From NCBI GenBank assembly GCA_964614585.1, contig CAZTLW010000041.1:1-16931 (forward strand): a stretch of 16,931 nucleotides of DNA. The letters are read 5' to 3'. Every line of letters starts with the position of its first letter. The first letter of the stretch is position 1. Both the position numbers and the translations under genes were made by a program. Source of the DNA: JAHEFX01 sp964614585. GTDB lineage: Bacteria > Actinomycetota > Acidimicrobiia > Spongiisociales > JAENVV01. Under the pieces are notes generated by a model, which was given only the letters and a program-made list of their open reading frames with translations, was not told where the DNA came from and made no database searches. Positions 1 through 5,346 of the stretch are shown piece by piece.

Positions 1-48
1 TACACCACCCCCGAAGGGATCGACATCGTACCCCAGGCGATGGGGTAG
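1..48 (+). CDS. 3' end of an unidentified + strand gene (partial)
   Basis: Frame 1 is open from the window edge to a TAG at 46-48 and reads YTTPEGIDIVPQAMG then stop. Most third codon positions are G or C, as expected for a real gene in this genome. The gene would converge on the tlpA-like gene, whose stop lies 12 nt further on. An inverted repeat (29-47) covers its last codons. Fifteen residues are too few to assign a family, so the function is unknown. A non-coding 3' flank with a chance open frame is the alternative. Confidence 0.4.
   Translation, partial: YTTPEGIDIVPQAMG
29..47. terminator. Candidate bidirectional terminator at a convergent junction
   Basis: TACCCCA (29-35) and TGGGGTA (41-47) are perfect 7-bp inverted arms around the 5-nt loop GGCGA. 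The structure overlaps the stop codon of the + strand partial gene and lies 12 nt beyond the stop of the - strand tlpA-like gene. No T-tract follows on either strand, which is common in high-GC actinobacteria. Terminator function is inferred from its position. Confidence 0.45.
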
Positions 49-59
49 CCCAAGACTCG

Positions 60-719
60 TCAGCCGCCGGCGGCGAGACCGGCGAGCGCGCGGATCGCGT
101 CGGCGGGCAACTGCCCGGTCGCCCGGGTCACGATCTCCCCGTCGGGCCCGATGACGGCCCAGGCGGGGAACGCGGCGAGGCCGTAGGCCCGCAGCACGGT
201 GGTCTCGGCGTCGTCCATGACGACGGCGCCGGTCCAGCCTTCGCGATCGAGCCACGCGGCGGGTGGGAACTCGGCGCGGGTGGAGTTGGACGACGTGGGC
301 ACCGCCACGACCGGGACGCCGTCGATGGTGTCGCCGCCGGCCATGAGGTCGACGAGGACCGGCACCTCTGCCTGGCAGTTGGGGCACCAGTGGGCGAGGA
401 AGACGACGAGTTGCGATCCTGCGCCACCCACCGTGGACGGCTCCCCGTTCCAGTCGGTGCCGGAGACGAGCGGCGCCGGCTGCCCGGCGGCGGGGTCGAA
501 CTCGGCCACGCCGCCGCCCGAGGGATCGAGGAGCGGAAGGGGATCGCCGTCGATGGTGACCTCGCCGAAGGCCGGCACCTCGAAGTCGGAGCCCGAGGCG
601 GTGCCCGAGGTGCCGCCGGAGGCGATCGCCCACACGAACAGGGCGACGACCACGACGACGCCGAGGCCGATCCAGAGGAACGGCGCCCGGTTGGTCGAGG
701 ATGCTGACTTCGTGCTCAT
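60..719 (-). CDS. Membrane-anchored TlpA/thioredoxin-like disulfide oxidoreductase
   Basis: A 219-aa protein. Residues 1-12 are short and cytoplasmic, about 13-33 form one hydrophobic anchor, a Gly/Ser linker follows, and a thioredoxin-fold domain runs from about residue 75 to the end. The active site is W111-C-P-N-C115, and the cis-proline is probably P185 (AAFPAW). It should act outside the membrane, either reducing or oxidising thiols. Family members serve in cytochrome c maturation or as DsbA/DsbE-like exchangers. The frame stays open far upstream, but the start at 719 is chosen because its ATG overlaps the stop of the dsbB-like gene as ATGA (716-719), indicating translational coupling. 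Cotranscription with a DsbB-like partner suggests this is the soluble-domain substrate that the membrane protein re-oxidises. That pairing is inference; the fold and CxxC motif are seen directly. Confidence 0.85.
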   Translation of the reverse strand: MSTKSASSTNRAPFLWIGLGVVVVVALFVWAIASGGTSGTASGSDFEVPAFGEVTIDGDPLPLLDPSGGGVAEFDPAAGQPAPLVSGTDWNGEPSTVGGAGSQLVVFLAHWCPNCQAEVPVLVDLMAGGDTIDGVPVVAVPTSSNSTRAEFPPAAWLDREGWTGAVVMDDAETTVLRAYGLAAFPAWAVIGPDGEIVTRATGQLPADAIRALAGLAAGG

Positions 720-1246
720 GTCTCGTCTCCCGTCAGGCGGTGGGCGATGAAGCACGCCGCCGCGATCAGTATGAAGCTCCCCAGCGCCATCACGGGGATG
801 GACACGAACCCGAGGACGTCGACGTACTTGGCGCTGCAGGGCACGTCGGCCCGGCACACCGGCGACTCGAACCACCTCGTGTTCTGGTCCAGGATGTGGA
901 CGACGCTGATGACGGCGCCAACGGTAGCGAGGGTGCCCATGTAGGGGAGGACCCCCCGGTCCCGCCGGCGAATCAGGGCCAGGATCCCGATGACCGCCGC
1001 GGAGTACATGAAGATGCGCTGGTACCAGCAGAGCGCGCACGGGATGCGCTCGAACACCTCCGAGTAGACCAGGCTGCCGACCGTTGCCCCCGTGGCGACG
1101 AGCGTGGCCAGCGGCAGCAGCAGCGGCCCTACGGACCGGCCGAGCCCGCGGAGGTCGACCAGCGCCCACACGACGAGCCCGATGCCGGCCACGCCACCGG
1201 CGACCGTGAGCGCGGCGAAGAAGCGATCCAGGACCTCGATGTCCAT
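716..1246 (-). CDS. DsbB/BdbC-family disulfide bond formation membrane protein
   Basis: A 176-aa integral membrane protein with hydrophobic segments at roughly 8-30, 42-62, 74-92, 101-119 and 146-168. The hallmark C70-A-L-C73-W-Y-Q-R-I at the start of a membrane segment is the quinone-linked redox pair of DsbB/BdbC. A second extracytoplasmic pair, C131 and C137, lies in the loop before the last helix. Known family role: re-oxidise a thioredoxin-like partner and pass electrons to quinone. DsbB usually has four helices, so the extra N-terminal segment is mildly unusual. The gene starts 5 nt after the ligase gene ends and overlaps the tlpA-like gene by 4 nt, so the three are probably one operon. 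Many actinobacteria use a VKOR homologue for this job, but the CxLCWYQR signature favours DsbB/BdbC here. Confidence 0.88.
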   Translation of the reverse strand: MDIEVLDRFFAALTVAGGVAGIGLVVWALVDLRGLGRSVGPLLLPLATLVATGATVGSLVYSEVFERIPCALCWYQRIFMYSAAVIGILALIRRRDRGVLPYMGTLATVGAVISVVHILDQNTRWFESPVCRADVPCSAKYVDVLGFVSIPVMALGSFILIAAACFIAHRLTGDET

Positions 1247-1251
1247 GCGGC

Positions 1252-2394
1252 CTACTCCAGGTTGGCGTGGGTCTCGTCGACGAGGTGGTCGACCACCGCC
1301 ACGAGCGCGTCCCGATGGGCGGCGCCGCCGGCGACGGCCGCAGCGTAGACCTCGCGCTGGCGGTCACTGCTGGTCCCGCGCTCGATGATGTCGGCGATCC
1401 GTACGACCTCGTCGACGCAGCCGAGTGCCTCGGCGTCGGGCATGACGAGCTCGACCACCTCGGTCATGAGGTCGCGGTAGGGGCGCAACTCGTTCCAACC
1501 GAAGTCGATGAGGGTCAGCTCGTCGATGGGGTAGCGCTGGGACCGCCACACGTTCTCCTCGATGAGGAACGGCTCGTAGATGCGCCAGCGCTGGTTCTCC
1601 ACCCGTCGCCGCCAGAGCATCCGGAGCAAGGACGCGTAGGTGGCGGCGATCGTGAGGGCGTCCTCCATGTTCGGGCACACGTCGCAGGCCCGGAACTCGA
1701 CGGTGGGGTAGCGGGCGGAAGGGCGGATCTCCCACCAGATCTTGGTGGCGTCCTCGATGACGCCGGGCCCCGTCAGTGCCCCGACGTGGCGCTCGTAGTC
1801 CGACCAGGTGGCGAAGCGGGGTGGGATCCCCGTCCGGGGCATCGCCTTGAAGACCGACTTGCGGTAGCTCTGCATGCCGGTGTCGTCGCCGTCCCAGAAC
1901 GGCGACGAGGTGGAGAGGGCGACGAGGTGGGGGATGAAGTAGCTCACCTGGCTCATGAGGTCGAGCCGCAGGTCGGCATCGTCGATGCCGACGTGCACGT
2001 GCATGCCGCCGATGAGCAGGTGGGCGAGGACCGCGCCCATGTCGGCCGCCAGCGCCTCGTATCGCTCCCGGGGGGTGGGCAGTTGCTCCCGCCAGTGCCC
2101 GAAGGGATGGGTCGAGGCGGCGATGATCGCCAAGCCCTCCCGCTCGGCGCTGTCGGCCACGACCGAACGGGCCTGTCGCAGCTCCTGGCGAGCCTCCTCG
2201 ACGCAGTCGGTGACGGCGGTGCCGATCTCGATCTGCGACCGCATGAACTCGGGGGCCACCCGGTCCCCGAGTGCCGCCTGACACGCCTCCAGGATGGTTC
2301 CGGGTGGATCCGCCACCAGCCCGCGGGTCTGCCGGTCGACGAGCAGGTACTCCTCCTCGATGCCCATCGTGAAGGCCGGGCGGGGGATCGGCAT
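1252..2394 (-). CDS. Carboxylate-amine ligase, GCS2 family (YbdK/EgtA-like glutamate-cysteine ligase)
   Basis: A 380-aa protein, full length for the family (about 370 residues). Visible signatures are GIEEEY (11-16), QIEIGTAV (54-61), HVHVGI (132-137, metal/substrate region) and the segment around 220-240 with WEIRPS, VEFRACD and CP. Members join glutamate, or a similar carboxylate, to an amine such as cysteine using ATP in the cytoplasm. Characterised YbdK-type enzymes have only weak gamma-glutamylcysteine ligase activity, so the true substrate is open. The start at 2394 is supported by a TAGGCT hexamer exactly 6 nt upstream, which predicts a leaderless mRNA; M10 is the alternative start. 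It heads an operon with DsbB-like and TlpA-like genes, suggesting a role linked to low-molecular-weight thiols. That link is inference. Confidence 0.85.
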   Translation of the reverse strand: MPIPRPAFTMGIEEEYLLVDRQTRGLVADPPGTILEACQAALGDRVAPEFMRSQIEIGTAVTDCVEEARQELRQARSVVADSAEREGLAIIAASTHPFGHWREQLPTPRERYEALAADMGAVLAHLLIGGMHVHVGIDDADLRLDLMSQVSYFIPHLVALSTSSPFWDGDDTGMQSYRKSVFKAMPRTGIPPRFATWSDYERHVGALTGPGVIEDATKIWWEIRPSARYPTVEFRACDVCPNMEDALTIAATYASLLRMLWRRRVENQRWRIYEPFLIEENVWRSQRYPIDELTLIDFGWNELRPYRDLMTEVVELVMPDAEALGCVDEVVRIADIIERGTSSDRQREVYAAAVAGGAAHRDALVAVVDHLVDETHANLE

Positions 2395-2400
2395 CGAGCC

Positions 2401-2406
2401 AGCCTA
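2401..2406 (-). promoter_or_regulatory. -10-like hexamer of the ligase-dsbB-tlpA operon (leaderless type)
   Basis: The - strand reads TAGGCT, then 6 nt, then the ATG at 2394. With transcription starting about 6 nt after a -10 box, the mRNA would begin at the start codon. The same arrangement occurs before the thioesterase and gatC genes. I see no convincing -35 element. Confidence 0.45.
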
Positions 2407-2437
2407 CGCGGCAGGGCCCGTCGGTGCCCGGCACGCG

Positions 2438-2443
2438 TAACCT
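2438..2443 (+). promoter_or_regulatory. -10-like hexamer of the flavodoxin-domain gene
   Basis: TAACCT lies 22 nt before the ATG at 2466. This leaves room for a short leader that holds a strong Shine-Dalgarno sequence (2452-2460). It is divergent from the promoter at 2401-2406, with 31 nt between the two hexamers. No clear -35 is visible. Confidence 0.4.
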
Positions 2444-2451
2444 CGGCCTCT

Positions 2452-2460
2452 GGAGGTGAT
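2452..2460 (+). promoter_or_regulatory. Near-perfect Shine-Dalgarno site of the flavodoxin gene
   Basis: GGAGGTGAT is complementary to the 3' end of 16S rRNA over 9 nt and sits 5 nt before the ATG at 2466. It fixes that start. It contrasts with the leaderless arrangement of the divergent gene. Confidence 0.75.
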
Positions 2461-2465
2461 CGACG

Positions 2466-2966
2466 ATGCGTGTGCTCGTGGTGTACGGATCGAAGATGGG
2501 CGGCACCGCCGAACTGGCGGCCTGGATCGTCGAGGAGTTGGAGGAGGCCGGCTTCGAAGCCGATCTCGAGGACGGCCTGGATCGGCCGTCGCCCGAGGGA
2601 TACGACGCGGTGATCGTCGGTGGGGCCCTCTACGCCGACCGGTGGCAGAAGGGCGCCCGCCGGTTCGCCAAGCGACACGCCGACACCCTCGCGGCGCTGC
2701 CCACCTGGGCCTTCTCGAGCGGCCCCCTCAACGAGGACGCGGCCGGTGCCGACATCCCACCCACCGACGCCGTGCAGCGGGTCCTCGACCGGTTCGGGCC
2801 CCGGGACCACCGGACCTTCGGGGGGAAGCTGTCCGAGGACCCGGGCTGGTTCCCGGCGTCGTCCATGGCCCAGACCGAGCTCGCCGGCGACTGGCGGGAC
2901 CGAACGGAGGTGGCCCGCTGGGTGGCCGGCATCGCCGCCGAGCTGCGGTCCCGGGCGGAATCCTGA
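2466..2966 (+). CDS. Flavodoxin-domain protein (HemG/protoporphyrinogen-oxidase-like)
   Basis: A 166-aa flavodoxin-fold protein. The N-terminal strand MRVLVVYGSKMGGTAELA carries the FMN phosphate-binding loop (about residues 7-15). GGALYADRW (about 53-61) and the KGARRFAKRH helix, followed by FSSGPL (about 83-88), resemble the menaquinone-dependent protoporphyrinogen oxidase (HemG) branch rather than classic electron-carrier flavodoxins. It should bind FMN and act in the cytoplasm as a small oxidoreductase; the electron acceptor and substrate are unknown. No haem genes lie nearby, so a HemG role is not supported by context. The start is fixed by a strong Shine-Dalgarno 5 nt upstream. The gene is monocistronic: its stop lies 4 nt from the stop of the convergent DM13 gene. 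Confidence 0.8.
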   Translation: MRVLVVYGSKMGGTAELAAWIVEELEEAGFEADLEDGLDRPSPEGYDAVIVGGALYADRWQKGARRFAKRHADTLAALPTWAFSSGPLNEDAAGADIPPTDAVQRVLDRFGPRDHRTFGGKLSEDPGWFPASSMAQTELAGDWRDRTEVARWVAGIAAELRSRAES

Positions 2967-2975
2967 CCGGTCAGG
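2962..2975. terminator. 14-bp perfect palindrome across two convergent stop codons
   Basis: CCTGACCGGTCAGG is self-complementary. It contains the TGA of the flavodoxin gene (2964-2966) and, on the other strand, the TGA of the DM13 gene (2971-2973). As RNA it could form a 5-bp stem with a CCGG loop from either direction. A bidirectional terminator is plausible, but the stem is short and no T-tract follows. Confidence 0.35.
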
Positions 2976-3561
2976 CCAGCGGGGCCGACGCGAACGGCAC
3001 CGTGAACCGCAGACACCAGATGACGACGGTCCAGTCCCCCTCGGGGTCGAAGTCGTCGGGGAGGGCGTAGTTCTGCCCGCCCACGTTGCCGGTCAGTCGC
3101 CCGAGGTCGATGAACTCGGTCGGTTCGCCCCCGTCGTAGTCGGCGGTGGGGACCAGCCAGACGAACAGGTCCGGCCCGTTCTGGATGTCGGTGTCGTCCT
3201 CGAAACGGAGGATGCGCTCGCCCGCCTGCTCGTACACGGTGGCGGTGCCGCTGGCCGAGTAGCGGCCGATGCCCTCGAACGACCCACTGGTCTCGGCCAC
3301 CGGGCCTGCCGCCACCGTGGTGGTCGTGGTGGTCTCGGCCGGAGCCTCCTCGGTCGTCCCATCCACCGGCACGGTCGTCGACGTGGTCGTGGTGGTGGTC
3401 TCGCCCGCGGCCGGCTCGGCGGCCACCGCGAAGGCGTCCTCCAACGACTCGTCGGCGCGGTCGTCGAGGAACAGCGTGTCGGGGCGGAACAAGTAGAAGG
3501 CGACGGCGGCGGCGACGAGGCCGCCCGTGATCACCCACGGGTTGGTGAGGAACTTGCGCAT
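2971..3561 (-). CDS. Membrane-anchored DM13-domain protein
   Basis: A 196-aa protein: residues 1-8 cytoplasmic, about 9-25 a single membrane anchor, about 55-83 a low-complexity linker with two TTTTTT runs, then a DM13 domain from about 93 to the end. DM13 hallmarks seen are RILRFED (116-122), NGPDLFVWL (128-136), IDLGRLTGNVGGQNYALP (151-168) and VIWCLRF (180-186) with the conserved C183. DM13 is proposed to take part in extracellular electron transfer or redox chemistry through that cysteine. The domain should face outside the cell, held off the membrane by the Thr-rich spacer. A GGAG Shine-Dalgarno at 3568-3571, 6 nt upstream, supports the ATG at 3561. The gene looks monocistronic; its true ligand or partner is unknown. 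Confidence 0.88.
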   Translation of the reverse strand: MRKFLTNPWVITGGLVAAAVAFYLFRPDTLFLDDRADESLEDAFAVAAEPAAGETTTTTTSTTVPVDGTTEEAPAETTTTTTVAAGPVAETSGSFEGIGRYSASGTATVYEQAGERILRFEDDTDIQNGPDLFVWLVPTADYDGGEPTEFIDLGRLTGNVGGQNYALPDDFDPEGDWTVVIWCLRFTVPFASAPLA

Positions 3562-3676
3562 CGATGGCTCCGTGCTCGGGTACGAGGCATGGAACCGTCC
3601 GGACAGCCATACCGATCCCCACGGGCGGCGAGTTCATCGTGGGTTAATGCGGCTGGTTCGACACGGGATGATGCGG

Positions 3677-3749
3677 CAGCCCCGACGGGATTCGAACCCG
3701 CGTTGCCGGCTTGAAAGGCCGGAGTCCTGGACCGCTGGACGACGGGGCC
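3677..3749 (-). tRNA. tRNA-Glu (anticodon TTC)
   Basis: The 73-nt sequence folds into a full cloverleaf: acceptor 7 bp, D stem GTCC/GGAC, anticodon stem CCGGC/GCCGG with loop CTTTCAA (anticodon TTC at 3715-3713), a 4-nt variable loop as in other Glu tRNAs, and a T arm with GGTTCGAATCC. The discriminator is G73. The first pair is G1-U72 wobble, which I believe also occurs in other actinobacterial Glu tRNAs. No CCA is encoded. It lies on the same strand as gltX, 154 nt downstream, an association known in other actinobacteria. A TACACT -10-like box and a 16-bp palindrome lie just upstream. Confidence 0.95.
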
Positions 3750-3750
3750 A

Positions 3751-3766
3751 CGACGCGATCGCGTCG
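3751..3766. repeat. 16-bp perfect palindrome immediately upstream of tRNA-Glu
   Basis: CGACGCGATCGCGTCG is fully self-complementary. It ends 2 nt before the first tRNA nucleotide (3749) and lies between that nucleotide and the putative -10 box at 3772-3777. It would therefore sit at the transcription start or in the 5' leader removed by RNase P. It could be a DNA-binding site or a leader hairpin. Chance is also possible: about 0.25 such palindromes are expected in a random 17-kb sequence. Confidence 0.6.
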
Positions 3767-3771
3767 CCGGC

Positions 3772-3777
3772 AGTGTA
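3772..3777 (-). promoter_or_regulatory. -10-like hexamer of tRNA-Glu
   Basis: The - strand reads TACACT 22 nt before the tRNA 5' end, matching the TANNNT pattern. No good -35 is visible at 16 to 19 nt spacing. A separate promoter would let the tRNA be made independently of gltX read-through. Confidence 0.35.
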
Positions 3778-3826
3778 GGGCTCGGCCGAATCTCGGCCCC
3801 CACTCCGCGATCGTTCCCGTCGGGCT

Positions 3827-3851
3827 GGCCCATGCCAGGGATGGCTGGGCC
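3827..3851 (-). terminator. Candidate terminator of the S9 peptidase-to-gltX operon
   Basis: Arms GGCCCA + GCCA (3827-3832, 3834-3837) pair with TGGC + TGGGCC (3842-3845, 3846-3851). This makes a 10-bp stem with one bulged T and a GGGA loop. It lies 53 nt after the gltX stop and ahead of the tRNA promoter. There is no U-tract, so this is a structural call only. The rest of 3750-3903 shows no gene. Confidence 0.45.
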
Positions 3852-3903
3852 CGACAAGAACGAGGTTCGGGGGCTCGGACGACCTCGGGTCGGGTCCGGT
3901 GGC

Positions 3904-5346
3904 TCAGTCGTCGAGGAGCGACAGCGCCCGCCGTAGCCGGGTCAGCGTCGGATCACGACCCAGCGCCGCCATCGACTCGAACAGGGGTGGGCTGACCGCC
4001 GAGCCGGTGAGGGCCACCCGCAGCGGTTGGAGGCCCTTGCGGGGGTTGAGGCCCTGGGCCTCGAGGTTGGCCCGGAGCGCCGCGTCGATGGCCTCGGTCG
4101 TCCACTCCCCCACGCCTTCGAGCGCGGCGATGCCGCCCTCGAGGGCCGGACGGGTGAAGTCCTTCGTCATCTGCTTCTGCCACGACCCCTCGTCGAAGGT
4201 GATGGCCTCGTCGTCGGCGAACAGGAACGCCACCTGCTCGGCGGCCTCGGGCAGCTTCTTGGTCCGCTCCTGCACGAGTGGGGCCAACTCCACGAACGCG
4301 GCCTCCTCGGACGGGTCGAGGTCGCCCAGCAGCGGGCGCACCCGGGCCACGAAGTCGTCGGCGTCGAGCGCCCGGATGTACTCACCGTTGAGCCAGTCGA
4401 GCTTCGTCGTGTCGAAGACGGCCGCGTTGCGCTGCACGTCGGCGAGGTCGAAGGCGGCGACCGCCTCGTCGCGGGTGAAGACCTCCCGGTCGCCGCCGGG
4501 CGACCACCCGAGCAGGCACATGAAGTTGAACACGGCCTCGGGCAGGTAGCCGGCGTCCATGAAGGCCGCCATCGACGTGTCCCCGTGCCGCTTCGACAGC
4601 TTCTTGCCGTCGGGGCCGAAGAGCAGTGGCATGTGGGCGTAGATCGGCTCGGCCGCCCCCATCGCCCGGGTGAGGAGGAGGTGCTTCGGCGTCGACGACA
4701 GCAGGTCCTCGCCGCGAACCACGTGGGTGATCGCGTAGTCGACGTCGTCGACGGTCGAGGCGAGGTGGTAGGTGGGCAGGCCGCTCGAGCGCACGAGCAC
4801 GAAGTCGTCCTCGTTGGCGAGGTCGAAGCGCATCGTCCCCCGGATCACGTCGTCGAAGACGACCTCGCCCCGGTCGGGCACGGCCAGTCGGATGGTGTGG
4901 GGATCCCCCGCCGCGGCGCGGGCGGCGTCGGCGTCGGCGTCGCCCGACGCCCCACCGGACACCCGGGGCGGCCCACCGGCCGCCTGGGCGGCCCGGCGCA
5001 GCTCGTCGAGCTCGTCGGGGGTGCGGAAGTCCCGATAGGCGAGGCCACGGGCGAGGAGGTCGTCGACCACCTCGGCATATCGGTCGAGGCGGTCGGACTG
5101 GCGATAGGTGCCGTGGGGGCCGCCCACCTCGATGCCCTCGTCCCAGTCGAGGCCCAGCCAGCGGTAGGCGTCGATGATCTCGGCGACGTGGCGTTCGTCG
5201 GACCGCTCGACGTCGGTGTCGTCGATGCGGAGGATGAACGTGCCCCCGTGGTGGCGGGCGAAGAGCCAGTTGAAGAGCCCGGCGCGGGCATTGCCGACGT
5301 GCAGCGACCCCGTGGGCGAAGGGGCGATGCGGACCCGTACCGTCAT
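3904..5346 (-). CDS. gltX: Glutamyl-tRNA synthetase
   Basis: A 480-aa class I synthetase of normal length. The HIGH-type motif is APSPTGSLHVGN (8-19), and the KMSKS-type motif is KKLSKRHG (248-255). The Rossmann core spans about 1-310 and the anticodon-binding helical domain about 330-480. It attaches glutamate to tRNA-Glu in the cytoplasm. With gatCAB nearby and no glnS in view, it is probably non-discriminating and also mischarges tRNA-Gln. Residues about 124-148 are replaced by a Gly/Ala/Asp-rich stretch, unlike the usual Cys/Tyr-containing segment. The start at 5346 is fixed by GGAGGA (5360-5355) 8 nt upstream, by homology starting at MTVRVRIAPS, and by the 4-nt ATGA overlap with the FAH gene. 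It is the last gene of a five-gene unit. Confidence 0.97.
   Translation of the reverse strand: MTVRVRIAPSPTGSLHVGNARAGLFNWLFARHHGGTFILRIDDTDVERSDERHVAEIIDAYRWLGLDWDEGIEVGGPHGTYRQSDRLDRYAEVVDDLLARGLAYRDFRTPDELDELRRAAQAAGGPPRVSGGASGDADADAARAAAGDPHTIRLAVPDRGEVVFDDVIRGTMRFDLANEDDFVLVRSSGLPTYHLASTVDDVDYAITHVVRGEDLLSSTPKHLLLTRAMGAAEPIYAHMPLLFGPDGKKLSKRHGDTSMAAFMDAGYLPEAVFNFMCLLGWSPGGDREVFTRDEAVAAFDLADVQRNAAVFDTTKLDWLNGEYIRALDADDFVARVRPLLGDLDPSEEAAFVELAPLVQERTKKLPEAAEQVAFLFADDEAITFDEGSWQKQMTKDFTRPALEGGIAALEGVGEWTTEAIDAALRANLEAQGLNPRKGLQPLRVALTGSAVSPPLFESMAALGRDPTLTRLRRALSLLDD

Noticed and set aside
717..1367. Extended N-terminus for the TlpA-like gene
   Set aside because: The upstream 216 residues are Arg/Pro-rich out-of-frame readings of the dsbB-like gene. 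The overlap start at 719 fits the membrane-anchor architecture.
3311..3405. Repetitive GTGGTCGTGGTGGT-like DNA as a possible microsatellite or CRISPR
   Set aside because: It is the coding sequence for the Thr-rich linker of the DM13 protein, with no regular spacers.
3655..3666. T-arm-like GGTTCGACAC sequence suggesting a second tRNA
   Set aside because: No matching acceptor, D or anticodon stems can be drawn around it. No tRNA-Gln is found in 3562-3676 or 3750-3903.
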